From positions 248,001-312,000 of the forward strand of contig CAVOOM010000003.1 of the NCBI GenBank assembly GCA_963697565.1: 64,000 nucleotides of DNA, written 5' to 3'. The stretch is from CAWFSE01 sp963697565 (GTDB lineage: Bacteria > Actinomycetota > Actinomycetes > CAVWCF01). The notes under the pieces are model-generated. The model was not told the DNA's origin. It did no database searches and saw only the letters and a program-made list of their open reading frames with translations. Shown piece after piece: positions 8,488 through 17,525 of the stretch. The position numbers were made by a program, and so were the translations under genes. Every line of letters starts with the position of its first letter. Position 1 is the first letter of the stretch.

Positions 8488-9526
8488 GTGGAGGGCCCCC
8501 GCGCCGACGACGCCGTCTCCCCCTGGCTGCCCTGGCAGCGGGCGTGGGCCGAGGCGCTGTACGGGCCGGCCGGCTTCTACCGCCGCGAGGCTCCGGCCGA
8601 CCACTTCCGCACCTCCGCGCACGCCTCGTCACTGCTCGGCCGCGCCCTCGCGCAGGTCGCCGTGGAGGTCGATGCCCACCTCGGCCGACCGGCGCGGCTG
8701 GACGTCGTCGACGTGGGCGCGGGCCGCGCCGAGCTGCTGCTGGCCTTGGCCGGCGCCCTGCCGCCGGCGCTCCGCGCGCGGGTCGCGCTCACCGCCGTCG
8801 AGGTCGCCGAGCGGCCCGAGACCCTCGACCCCGCGGTGGCGTGGACCGACCGGGTGCCCGACGACGTCTCCGGGCTGCTCATCGCCCACGAGTGGCTCGA
8901 CAACGTGCCGTGCCCCCTCGCCGAGGTCGACGCCGCGGGCGTCGCCGCGCCTCGTCGAGGTCGACCCGCGCAACGGCCTGGAGCGGCTGGGCGGCGCACT
9001 CGACGCCGCCGACCGCCGGTGGCTGGAGCGCTGGTGGCCGGCGACCGAGCCGGGCGAGCGCGCCGAGGTCGGCCGGCCGCGGGACGAGGCCTGGGCCGGC
9101 GTGGTCTCCGCGCTTCGCCAGGGCGTGGCGCTCGCGGTGGACTACGCGCACTCCCGCGCCGAGCGCGCCGCGGGCTCGTACGCCGACGGGACCCTGGCCG
9201 CGTACCGGCTCGGCCGCGCCGCCCCGCCCGTTCCGGACGGCCGCAGCGACCTGACCGCCCACGTCGCCCTCGATGCCTGCGCGGCCGCCGGGGAGGATGC
9301 GGGGGCGACGCGCACCGCCCTGCTCACCCAGCGGGAGGCCTTGCGGCGGCTGGGGATCACCGGCTCCCGGCCGGCCGCCGCCCTCGCCGATGCCGATCCG
9401 CGCGCGTACCTGCGGGCCCTGCAGGAGGCCGCGTGCGCCGGCGAGCTGCTCGACCCGGCGGGACTGGGCGGCTTCGGCTGGCTGGCGCAGGCGGTCGGCT
9501 GCCCGCTGCCCGCGGCGTTCGGCTGA
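8488..9526 (+). CDS. MidA-like SAM-dependent methyltransferase (frameshifted)
   Basis: A class I methyltransferase of the MidA/NDUFAF7-type family (COG1565-like). The first frame gives the SAM site VVDVGAGRAELLLALAG (about residues 72-88) and LIAHEWLDNVP, the motif that precedes catalysis in this family. Around base 8945 homology moves to another frame, which continues LVEVDPRNGLERLGG and the AVDYAHS and YRLGR segments to a stop at 9526. Removing one base at the GCCGCGCC stretch restores a continuous protein of about 345 residues. GTG 8488 is the only sensible start. It is divergent from DUF2520 and converges on vsr. The methylated substrate is unknown. Confidence 0.72.
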
Positions 9527-9530
9527 TCGG

Positions 9531-9956
9531 TCATCGACGGGCAAGGACGGCCGCGCGTACGCGTTCGGCGGACTCGGCCACGTCATCGTGCTCCCAGACG
9601 ACGACCAGGTCCCAGCCCTCCGCGGCCAGCCGCTCGGCCAGCTCGGCGTCGCGCTCGCGGTTGCGGGCGATCTTCGGCTCCCAGTAGTCCCGGTTGGTGG
9701 CAGGCATCCGGAAGTGCTCAGGGCAGCCGTGCCAGAAGCAGCCCAGCACCTCGACGGCGACCCGCTCGGTCGGGAAGACGAGGTCGGCGGTGCGCCGGAC
9801 GTCCTTCAGCGGCCGGGTCGCGACCCGGTACCGCAGGCCCATCGCGTGCACGGCGCGGCGCAGCGCCAGCTCGGGGGCGGTGTCGCGCGAGCGGTTGCCC
9901 AGCATCGAGGCGCGGTTGGCCTCCGACGACGCCCACGACTCGTACGGCTTCGCCAC
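9531..9956 (-). CDS. vsr: Very short patch repair endonuclease
   Basis: Vsr nicks 5' of the T in T:G mismatches created by deamination of 5-methylcytosine. The 141-residue length is typical. Visible features are the N-terminal MxGNRSRDTAPELALRRAVH, catalytic-type Asp58 within TADLVF, the zinc-binding CFWHGCPEH (73-81) and the NRDYWEPKIARN segment (88-99). It lies 33 bases downstream of a C5-cytosine methyltransferase on the same strand, the usual partner because that enzyme creates the mismatch-prone base. Confidence 0.93.
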   Translation of the reverse strand: MAKPYESWASSEANRASMLGNRSRDTAPELALRRAVHAMGLRYRVATRPLKDVRRTADLVFPTERVAVEVLGCFWHGCPEHFRMPATNRDYWEPKIARNRERDAELAERLAAEGWDLVVVWEHDDVAESAERVRAAVLARR

Positions 9957-9989
9957 AGCCCCGAGGGTACGAGCCCCGCGGGCGCCGGG

Positions 9990-11135
9990 TTAGGCGGTGC
10001 GCTCGGCGGCGCTCTCCGCGAGGGCGGGGGCGATCCAGTGCTCGGCCAACCACGCGACGGCGGGGACGCAGACCGCGTCGCCGAAGGCGAACAGCGCCTG
10101 GTTCGCCCGCACCCCGTCGAGCGGGTAGTCATCGGCGCCCATCAGCCGGGCCGCCTCGCGCGGGGCCAGCCACCGCGCGCGCACCCGGCCGCCGCCGGCC
10201 GCGACGATCGCCTGGCGAGACGAGCCACCCCGGACGGCGCGCAGGCAGCCGGCCAGCGAGTCGGGGCGGATCTCCCAGACGGCGCGGCCGGCGCGCGTGC
10301 GGCGGCACGCGGTGCGGTACGTCGTGGCGGAGGCCCCGGCGAGCAGGCGCAGCCGCTCGGCCTGCAGCGGCGATAGCGAGCCGGTGAGCGCGGCCACCCG
10401 TTCGGTCGGCCACCAGGCCGGGTCGTCATCGGCGTACGCGACCACGGCCTCGGCGAGCCCCCCGCCGGCGACCGGCGGCGGTGGTAGCGGGGCGTTGAAC
10501 GTGCGCAGCCCGGGGTTCGCCCACAGGCCGTCGAGCAGCGCCGGCCGCAGCCCCGGCCCGGTTTGCGGTGGCAGGGCAACGTGTTTCGGCTCCTGCCACC
10601 GCAAACCGGAGACGCCGAGGAGGAAGAGCCGAGGGCGGGACTGCGGGACGAAGTGGCGGGCGTCCAGGACCACGGCGTCGACGGCGTACCCAAGGCCGTT
10701 GAGCGCCGCCACCGCCTCGGCGAGATCGCGTCCGCCGCGCGAGGTGGCGAAGCCGACGACGTTCTCGAGCACCACGACCGGCGGACGGCTCGCGCCCCAC
10801 TCGTCCAGCACCCGCGCGAACGACCACAGCAACCCCGACCGCGAGCCCCCCAGGCCGAGCCGGCCGCCCGCCAGGGAGAGGTCGGTGCAGGGGAACGACG
10901 CCCAGGCGACGTCGACCTCGGGCAGGTCGGCGGCCGCGACGTCGTCGATGGACCCCTCGACGAGGTGGTCCCCGCCGAAGCGGCGCCGGTAGAGCGCGGC
11001 CTTGTCGGCGTCGACGTCGTTGGCCCACACCACCGCGAGGCCGGCCTGCTCCAGACCCAGCCGGGCCAGCCCGGCGCCCGCGAAGAACTCCGCCACCGTC
11101 GGCCGCGTCACGGCGGCGCGTACGGCTCGGGTCAC
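9990..11135 (-). CDS. C5-cytosine-specific DNA methyltransferase
   Basis: Transfers a methyl group from SAM to C5 of cytosine in DNA. Motif I is FFAGAGLARLGL (17-28), motif IV is SFPCTDLS with nucleophile Cys83, motif VI is VVLENVVG (121-128) and motif VIII is VPQSRPRLF; a late motif X region (FGDAVCVPAVAWLAEHW) closes the fold. It has 381 residues. No restriction endonuclease gene is visible on either side, so with vsr it looks like an orphan methylation/repair pair. It starts 9 bases after the P450 stop, suggesting co-transcription. The target sequence cannot be read from the protein. Confidence 0.92.
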   Translation of the reverse strand: MTRAVRAAVTRPTVAEFFAGAGLARLGLEQAGLAVVWANDVDADKAALYRRRFGGDHLVEGSIDDVAAADLPEVDVAWASFPCTDLSLAGGRLGLGGSRSGLLWSFARVLDEWGASRPPVVVLENVVGFATSRGGRDLAEAVAALNGLGYAVDAVVLDARHFVPQSRPRLFLLGVSGLRWQEPKHVALPPQTGPGLRPALLDGLWANPGLRTFNAPLPPPPVAGGGLAEAVVAYADDDPAWWPTERVAALTGSLSPLQAERLRLLAGASATTYRTACRRTRAGRAVWEIRPDSLAGCLRAVRGGSSRQAIVAAGGGRVRARWLAPREAARLMGADDYPLDGVRANQALFAFGDAVCVPAVAWLAEHWIAPALAESAAERTA

Positions 11136-11144
11136 CCCGCGACG

Positions 11145-12380
11145 CTAGCGGAGCCGCACGGGCACCGAGTGGTAGCCGCGCAGCACGAACGTGCCGCGCA
11201 GCACCGGCTCGGCGTCGAGGGCCAGCCCGGGGTAGCGCTCGATGAGCAGCGGCAGCGAGGTCTGCAGCTCAAGGCGGGCCAGCGGGGCGCCCAGGCAGAA
11301 GTGGATCCCCGCCCCGAACGCGATGTGCGGGTTGGGGTCGCGGCCGACGTCGAAGCGGTCCGGCTGGTCGAAGGCGGCCTCGTCGCGGTTGGCCGACCCG
11401 AGCAGCGCCGCGACCTTCTGCCCCTCGCGCACCGTGACGCCCGCGACGTCGGCGTCGGCCGTCGCGGTGCGCTCGAACAGGTGCAGCGGCGCGTCGTACC
11501 GGAGGAACTCCTCGACGGCCGTGGCCGCTAGCCCCCAGGGGTCGCGGCGCATCCGCTCGAGCTGGTCCTCGTCGTTCAGCAACGCCACGATGCCGTTGCC
11601 GAAGCCGTTGACGCTGGCTTCGTGGCCGGCGTTCAGCAGCAGCACCGCGGTGGCGACGAGCTCGCGCTCGGACAGCCGCTCGCCGGCCTCCTCGACCTGC
11701 GCGAGGTGGGTGACCAGGTCGTCGCCGGGCGCCGTGCGTCGGCCGGCGGCCAGCTCGACGACGTAGGCGGCGAACTCGGCGCACGCCTGCTGGGCGGCGG
11801 CCTCCTGCTCGGGCGTGCGGTCGTACTCGTACATCGCGACGATCGCCTGCGACCACGGGCGCAGCAGGTGGCGGTCGGCCTCGGGCACCCCGAGCAGCTC
11901 GGCGATCACCATGACGGGCAGCGGCTCTGCGTAGTCGGCGACCAGGTCAACACCAGCCCCGCCGTCTCGGGCCACCGCCTCGTCGAGCAGCGCGCCGGCC
12001 AGCTCGCGCACCCGCGGCCGCAGCCGCTCGACGTGGCCGCGTGCGAACGCCTTGGCCACCAGGGCGCGCAGCCGGGTGTGCTTGGGCGGCTCGCTGTCCA
12101 GGATCGAGTCGGCGTGCAGCCAGTTGAACGTCTCCCAGGTCTCCGCCGGCCGACGCTCATGGAAGATCCGGCCGAGCGAGCGGTGCCGCAGCACGGCGTT
12201 GCAGTCCTCGTGCCGCGCCGCCAGCCACAGCTGCAGCCCGTCGTGCCAGACCGGCCGCCCCTCGGCGCGCAGGTCGGCGAAGACGGGGTACGGGTCGCGC
12301 ACGAACTGCGGGTCGGCGAGGTCGAAGCGGGCCGGGTCGAAGGCACCCGGGCCGAAGCGAGCGGCGGCGTCAGCGCTCAT
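11145..12380 (-). CDS. Cytochrome P450
   Basis: A soluble class I bacterial P450 of about 411 residues. The I-helix reads LLNAGHEASVN (the acid/threonine pair has Ser in place of Thr), the K-helix ExxR is in EEFLRY, and the heme loop is FGAGIHFCLGAPLARLE with Cys as the iron ligand. Redox partners are not encoded nearby. The ATG at 12380 is preferred because it overlaps the reconstructed end of the preceding PH-domain gene; another in-frame ATG lies 12 bases upstream. The substrate is unknown; family resemblance is to CYP107/CYP105-like enzymes in general only. Confidence 0.93.
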   Translation of the reverse strand: MSADAAARFGPGAFDPARFDLADPQFVRDPYPVFADLRAEGRPVWHDGLQLWLAARHEDCNAVLRHRSLGRIFHERRPAETWETFNWLHADSILDSEPPKHTRLRALVAKAFARGHVERLRPRVRELAGALLDEAVARDGGAGVDLVADYAEPLPVMVIAELLGVPEADRHLLRPWSQAIVAMYEYDRTPEQEAAAQQACAEFAAYVVELAAGRRTAPGDDLVTHLAQVEEAGERLSERELVATAVLLLNAGHEASVNGFGNGIVALLNDEDQLERMRRDPWGLAATAVEEFLRYDAPLHLFERTATADADVAGVTVREGQKVAALLGSANRDEAAFDQPDRFDVGRDPNPHIAFGAGIHFCLGAPLARLELQTSLPLLIERYPGLALDAEPVLRGTFVLRGYHSVPVRLR

Positions 12381-13842
12381 CGGGCAGCACATCCTCGGCG
12401 GGGTGGGCCACCGGGCGGGAGTCGGCGGGCCGGTCGGTGTCGCCCGCCAACACCTGCTTGATCACACGACGCAGGCTGGGGGGGAGCGGGTGGGGCGAGC
12501 CAGCGGTCGGGGGTGGCCGACGAGCGGGCCGCTCGGGCCCGCTCGGCCTGCACCTCGACGATGGCCCGCGCGTCCTCCACGTCGCGGTACAGCGCAGCCG
12601 GCACGACCGGACCCGGTGTCGAGTCCACCTCGACGCTCGCCAGGCCGAGCGCGCGCTGCCAGGGGCCCTGGGTCAGTCGCACGCTCTGCGTGCGCGCGTG
12701 CGGCACCAGGTCGATGCGCGGGGTCAGCCAGCCGGCACGGGCCGCGAAGACCTGGCCGTCATCGGCGTACGCGAGCCGGCGGTGCTGCAGCGGCGCCCGG
12801 CGCCGGGACCGCTCGGGCGCCGGCTGCCAGTCCAGGGCCTCCACGTCGACGCCCGGCAGCACGCGGGACAGCACGTGGCGGGCCACCGGCCGGGGGGCGA
12901 CGGGCAGCAGGACACCGGTGGCCGCGCCGTTGCGCTGATCGGCCGGTGGTGTTGCCGAGCACGTTGACCTCCAGCCGCACCCAGTCGCGGCCGCGCCACA
13001 GCACCGGCTGCGAGATGCGCACGGCCTGGACGCGACCCGGGGGGACGGTCTGGTGCTGGGTGGACAGCAGTCCGCTGCGCAGCCGCAGGCCGTCCGGCGA
13101 CTCGGCCACCGTGAAGTCGAACAGCGCCAGGATGCGGGTCCCGACGGCCACCGCCGGGCCGCCGATCGCGAAGATCAGGAAGACCAGCATCTCCGGCTGG
13201 AAGACCACCGCCGCCACGAGCACCACCGCGCCGATGACCACGCCGACGATGAACCCGATGTCGAGGATGCGACCCGGTCAGCAGATCGCCGAACGGCACC
13301 TTGACGAGCACCTGCTCGGGGGCCTCGGGGGCGGGCGCGGCGTGGTCGTACGAGATGCCTGCGGCGCGGGCGAGCAGCTCGTTGCGCAGCGCGTGGGCGT
13401 CTCGCTCGGAGAGGAACTCCAGCTTGGTCGTGGAGCCGTCGCCGGAGACCTGGGGGCGGACATCGGCGAGGCCGACCAGCCGGGCGATGATCGGCCGGGT
13501 CACCTCGACGGCCTGCAGCCGGGACAGCTGCACCCGCGTCTCGGAGCGGGTCAGGATGCCGCGGGCGATGCGCAGGTCGCCGTCGTCGTCGAACCAGTAC
13601 GTCGTGCGCGCCCATGACCAGGCCGCGAACAGCCCGCCGACCAGGACGACGAAGGCAAACAGCCCAAGCCGAATCGGCAGCTGCGAGGACGACTCCCCGA
13701 ACGCGATCGCGGCGAACAGCCCGGCGGTGGCGATCTGCCCGCCCTTGGCGACCGGCGTGAGCGGATGCAGCCGCTGCGGCGCCGTGGCCCGCGACCCGGC
13801 GGGCGCCGAGGGCGACGGCCCCTCGGGCGGGACCGCGGTCAC
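12370..13842 (-). CDS. Membrane protein with bacterial PH domains (three frameshifts)
   Basis: A YdbT-like protein. The first frame reads a membrane-spanning pair (SQLPIRLGLFAFVVLVGGLF) followed by a bPH_2 domain with TYWFDDDGDLRIARGILTR and RLQAVEVTRPIIARLVGLADV. Near 13270 it shifts to a frame with another hydrophobic pair and a second PH domain (LRSGLLSTQHQTVPPGRVQAV), and near 12945 to a third segment with a further PH-like repeat. At 12478-12484 a run of seven G shifts the frame again, after which the product ends LRRVIKQVLAGDTDRPADSR then about 20 residues to a TGA at 12370. GTG 13842 overlaps the upstream stop. Function unknown; PH-pair proteins are membrane-associated. Confidence 0.7.
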
Positions 13843-14341
13843 AGGCCGGCCGACCGCGCCTCGCCGAGGGCGGCGAGCTCGTCGCGCAGCCGGCGGGCCT
13901 CGTCCGCCGGCAGGCCGGGGATGCTCGCATCGGTGGTGGCCGAAGCCGTGTGCAGCTGCAGCCGCGCGATGCCGAAGCGCTGGTCGATCGGCCCGGCGAC
14001 CACGTCGACAGTCTGCATCCGGCCGTAGGGCACGACGACGAGCCGCTTGAACATGATCCCGCTGGTCACCAGCAGGTCCTCGGAGCGCTGGGCGTAGCCG
14101 ATCGCGCGCACCTGGCGGCCGGTCAGCCACCACACCCAGCCGAGCAGCAGCAGGGTGGCCAGGCAGCCGAGCGCCAGCCAAAGGATGCCGCGTCCAGGGC
14201 GACCGCCACCGCGAACCCCAGGCCGACGATGAGCAGCGGGATCCCCGCGCTCAGCCGACGGGCGGTGATCAGCCGCTCGGAGACGCGCCGCCAGCCCCCG
14301 GCTGGGGCGGCGTACGGGGAAGCGGAGGGTTGGGCCACCAC
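13839..14341 (-). CDS. Small PH-domain membrane protein (frameshifted)
   Basis: A YdbS-like companion of the next gene. The N-terminal frame gives WRRVSERLITARRLSAGIPL and a first hydrophobic helix; near 14185 the frame changes, the second helix continues ILWLALGCLATLLLLGWVWW, and a bacterial PH domain follows (GYAQRSEDLLVTSGIMFKRL, VVPYGRMQTVDV). Total length is about 167 residues. Its stop overlaps the GTG of the following PH gene. It is first in the minus-strand run PH-PH-P450-methyltransferase-vsr. Pairs of PH proteins at this chromosomal position are common in actinobacteria; their role is not known. Confidence 0.7.
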
Positions 14342-14443
14342 GTCAGGCTACCCACGCCCCCGATCCCGGTCGCCCATGGTCACGGTTGGCGATCAATGCG
14401 TACGGCATGTGGCGAAGATCACACCGAAGCCCCCGGAATCCGC

Positions 14444-14449
14444 TATAAG
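14444..14449 (+). promoter_or_regulatory. Candidate -10 element of the permease gene
   Basis: TATAAG lies 60 bases before the permease GTG in a 167-bp gap, in otherwise GC-rich DNA. No convincing -35 is seen. A purine-rich ribosome-binding stretch (AAGGGGAAGGA) lies just before the start codon. Confidence 0.3.
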
Positions 14450-14508
14450 AGGGCCGTGGAGCGCCGCGCATCTCTGCCCTGGCGCCGGAGGCAAGGGGAA
14501 GGATCCTG

Positions 14509-16230
14509 GTGAGCGATCAGACCCAGTTGGACGCCGACGAGAAACGGCTCGCCGAACTCGGCTACAAGCAGGAGCTGAGCCGCACCTGGTCGGGCTTCAG
14601 CAACTTCGCCATCTCGTTCTCGATCATCTCGATCCTGGCCGGCTGCTTCACCACGTTCTTCCAGGCGTGGAACAACGGCGGGCCGATCGCGATCTCGTGG
14701 GGCTGGCCGATCATCTCGGCCTTCATCCTGCTGATCGGGTTCTGCATGTCCGAGCTGGTCTCGGCCTACCCGACCTCGGGCGGCATCTACTGGTGGGCCT
14801 CCACCCTGGGCGGCGTCAAGGCCGGCTACTACACCGGCTGGCTCAACCTGATCGGCCTGCTCGCGATCGTCGCGTCGGTCGCGTACGGCTGCGCGGCGTT
14901 CTTCGACCAGGCGTTCTCGCGCTTCTCGACCAGCTGGGCCGAGGGCTACTCGCTGCAGCGCGTGTTCCTCATGTTCCTGGTCGTGCTGGTGCTCGTGGCC
15001 CTGGTCAACGTCTTCAGCAGCCATCTGCTGGCCATCATCAACAACGTCTCGGTGTGGTGGCACGTCGTCGGCGCCATCGCGGTCGTCGCGATCCTGTGGA
15101 TCGTCCCGGACGCCCACCAGAGCGCCAACTACGTCTTCACCGGCGAGGTCAACAACACCGGCGGGCTCTTCGACGGCGAGACCGGCGGGGCCGGGTTCTG
15201 GCTGTACGTCCTGCCGCTCGGCTTCCTGCTCACGCAGTACACGATCACCGGCTACGACGCCTCGGCCCACCTGTCCGAGGAGACCCACGGCGCGGCCAAC
15301 GCCGCCGCCAAGGGCATCTGGCAGTCGATCTTCTACAGCGCCATCGGCGGCTACGTGCTGCTGCTGTCGTTCGTCTTCGCGGTGCAGGACCCCGACGGGG
15401 TCACGGCCGCCGGCGGCGGGGTCGGCACGGTCTTCGACCAAGCGCTCGGCGCGAACTGGGCGGGCATCGTGCTGCTGATCGCGGCGAGCGGGCAGTTCTA
15501 CTGCACGACCGCCTGCCTCACCTCGACCACCCGGATGATGTACGCCTTCAGCCGCGACGGCGCGGTGCCCGGAGCGCAGTACTGGGCCAAGCTGAACCAC
15601 AACAAGGTCCCGGTCAACGCCGTGCTCGCCTCGGCCGTCGTCGCCATGCTCCTCACGCTGCCGGCGCTGATCGAGATCAACATCGGCACCGAGGAAGAGC
15701 CGATCATCGTCAACTACGCCTTCGCGGCGGTCGTGTCGATCGGCGTCATCGGCCTCTACGTGGCCTTCGCGATCCCGATCTGGCTGCGCTGGCGGATGGG
15801 TGACGCCTTCAAACAGGGCGAGTGGAACCTCGGCAACAAGTGGAAGTGGATGGCGCCACTGGCGATCCTCGAGATCGTCGTCACGAGCGTCTACTTCATC
15901 TTGCCGTTCACCCCGGCCGGGGCGCCCGCGTTCATGCGTGGACTGCTCGGGGCGCCCAGCGCCGAAGAGGTGCCGTTCGACTGGAAGTTCGTCAACTACA
16001 CGCCGATCGTCACCGGCGGCGCCCTGCTGCTGCTGTGGATCGGCTGGCACCTGTCGGCCAAGAAGTGGTTCACCGGGCCGAAGCGCACCATCGAGCTGCC
16101 GCCGGAGGTCTCGGCGGCCGACGAGATCGCACTCGAGCACGTCCACGAGGGCTACCTCACGCACGAGCACGACGAGCGCACCCACGTGCACGAGGAGCAG
16201 GCCCACGAGCACGACAAGCCGACCCCGTGA
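14509..16230 (+). CDS. APC-superfamily amino-acid permease with histidine-rich tail
   Basis: A 573-residue transporter of the amino acid/choline type within the APC superfamily (GABA/choline permease-like). About twelve hydrophobic segments are visible; the first helix region NFAISFSIISILAGC and the conserved SEETHGAANAAAKGIWQSI loop support the assignment. The C-terminal cytosolic tail (about 545-573) is rich in His and acidic residues (HVHEGYLTHEHDERTHVHEE), which is not part of the usual fold and could bind metal. GTG 14509 follows a good ribosome-binding site. A strong hairpin terminator follows the stop. Substrate not determined. Confidence 0.88.
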   Translation: MSDQTQLDADEKRLAELGYKQELSRTWSGFSNFAISFSIISILAGCFTTFFQAWNNGGPIAISWGWPIISAFILLIGFCMSELVSAYPTSGGIYWWASTLGGVKAGYYTGWLNLIGLLAIVASVAYGCAAFFDQAFSRFSTSWAEGYSLQRVFLMFLVVLVLVALVNVFSSHLLAIINNVSVWWHVVGAIAVVAILWIVPDAHQSANYVFTGEVNNTGGLFDGETGGAGFWLYVLPLGFLLTQYTITGYDASAHLSEETHGAANAAAKGIWQSIFYSAIGGYVLLLSFVFAVQDPDGVTAAGGGVGTVFDQALGANWAGIVLLIAASGQFYCTTACLTSTTRMMYAFSRDGAVPGAQYWAKLNHNKVPVNAVLASAVVAMLLTLPALIEINIGTEEEPIIVNYAFAAVVSIGVIGLYVAFAIPIWLRWRMGDAFKQGEWNLGNKWKWMAPLAILEIVVTSVYFILPFTPAGAPAFMRGLLGAPSAEEVPFDWKFVNYTPIVTGGALLLLWIGWHLSAKKWFTGPKRTIELPPEVSAADEIALEHVHEGYLTHEHDERTHVHEEQAHEHDKPTP

Positions 16231-16272
16231 CCGGCTGACCGCGGCCTGCACTGCCCCCGCAACACCCTCCGA

Positions 16273-16306
16273 CGGAAGGGCCGGCCCGCTCGGGTCGGCC
16301 CTTCCG
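16273..16306 (+). terminator. Rho-independent-type hairpin after the permease
   Basis: A perfect 11-bp stem (CGGAAGGGCCG at 16273-16283 pairing with 16296-16306) with a 12-base loop lies 42 bases after the permease stop. There is no long T tract, which is common in high-GC actinobacteria. Confidence 0.7.
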
Positions 16307-16361
16307 CCTGTGCCGACTCGGTTTCCGCAGGCGGGATGCGCGGCCGTGCCAGGATGCCGAC

Positions 16362-17495
16362 GTGGCGGGTCGGGAGGTCGTGGTCGCGACCTCGGACCTG
16401 GCCCACGCCGACCTCGTCCTCACCCTGGGCCCGCATCACCCCTCCAGCCACGGCGTCCTGCGGCTGGCGCTGGTCGTCGACGGCGACCGGATCGTGTCGG
16501 CCGAGCCGCGGATCGGGCACCTGCACCGCGGCGCCGAGAAGCTCTTCGAGGTCCGCGACTACCGCCAGATCCTGATGCTCGCCAACCGCCATGACTGGCT
16601 GGGCGCGTTCGGCAGCGAGGTCGGGGCGGCGCTGGTCATCGAGCGGATGCTCGGCCTCGAGCCGCCGCCGCGGGCGACCTGGCTGCGCACGCTGCTGTCC
16701 GAGCTCAACCGCGCGCTCAGCCACCTGGTCTTCCTCGGGGCCTACCCGGGGATGGCCGCCGAGGCGCAGGCGGCGGCGTTCGCGGCCCGCGAGCGGCTGC
16801 TCGCCGTGATGGAGGAGATGACCGGCGGGCGCGTCCACTTCATGTCCGCGCGGGTCGGCGGGCTGGTCGCGGATCTGCCGGAGGGCTGGCTGGGCCGGGT
16901 GGCCGAGGCCGTCGCCCTCGTACGCGGCGGGCTGCCCGCCCTCACCGAGGCCGTCCTCGCGTCGCCCGACCTGCCCGGCCCGGGCGTGGGGGCCCTGCCG
17001 CTGGACGCCGTCCTGGCGTACGGGGTGAGCGGGCCGATCGCGCGGGCCAGCGGCCTCGACCGCGACCTGCGCCGCGACGAGCCGTACCTCGCGTACGGGG
17101 AGCTCGGCGACGCGCTCCGCGTGGTGACGCGGGTGGACGGCGACTGCCGGGCCCGGCTCGAGTGCCTGGCCGAGCAGCTCGCCGTGTCGCTCGACCTCAT
17201 CGAGGCGTGTTCTGCACGGCTCGACGCTCTCGGCCCGGGGCCGGTCGACACCCGGCTGCCGAAGGTGCTGCGGCTGCCCGAGGGGCAGTGCTACCTGGCG
17301 ACGGAGAACCCGTTGGGGCTCAACGGCTACTACCTCGTGTCGCGCGGCGACAAGACGCCGTGGCGGCTGAAGCTGCGGACCGCGAGCTTCAACAACCTGC
17401 AGGCGCTGCCAGCCGTGTTGGCCGGCCAGCGGCTCGCCGATCTGACCGGGATCGTCGCCTCGATGTTCTTCGTGCTGGGCGACGTCGACAAGTGA
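16362..17495 (+). CDS. Stand-alone NuoD-like (complex I 49-kDa subunit) protein
   Basis: Homologous to the NADH:quinone oxidoreductase subunit D / NiFe-hydrogenase large subunit family. LTLGPHHPSSHGVLRL (20-35), GHLHRGAEK, NRHDWLG and FNNLQALPAVLAG near the C-terminus are recognisable NuoD landmarks. At 377 residues it is shorter than a typical NuoD (about 400-440), and no other nuo gene lies within the window. It is therefore an orphan paralogue; such copies recur at this position in actinobacteria. Whether it assembles with complex I is unknown. GTG 16362 follows the terminator of the permease gene; it converges on the next gene. Confidence 0.8.
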   Translation: MAGREVVVATSDLAHADLVLTLGPHHPSSHGVLRLALVVDGDRIVSAEPRIGHLHRGAEKLFEVRDYRQILMLANRHDWLGAFGSEVGAALVIERMLGLEPPPRATWLRTLLSELNRALSHLVFLGAYPGMAAEAQAAAFAARERLLAVMEEMTGGRVHFMSARVGGLVADLPEGWLGRVAEAVALVRGGLPALTEAVLASPDLPGPGVGALPLDAVLAYGVSGPIARASGLDRDLRRDEPYLAYGELGDALRVVTRVDGDCRARLECLAEQLAVSLDLIEACSARLDALGPGPVDTRLPKVLRLPEGQCYLATENPLGLNGYYLVSRGDKTPWRLKLRTASFNNLQALPAVLAGQRLADLTGIVASMFFVLGDVDK

Positions 17496-17525
17496 CGGCG
17501 CCGCCGCCGGGCGGCGTCGAGCCGC

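Noticed and set aside
14343..14508. Possible riboswitch upstream of the permease
   Set aside because: I looked for guanidine, glutamine and c-di-AMP type landmarks and found none; only a -10-like element and a ribosome-binding site are supported.
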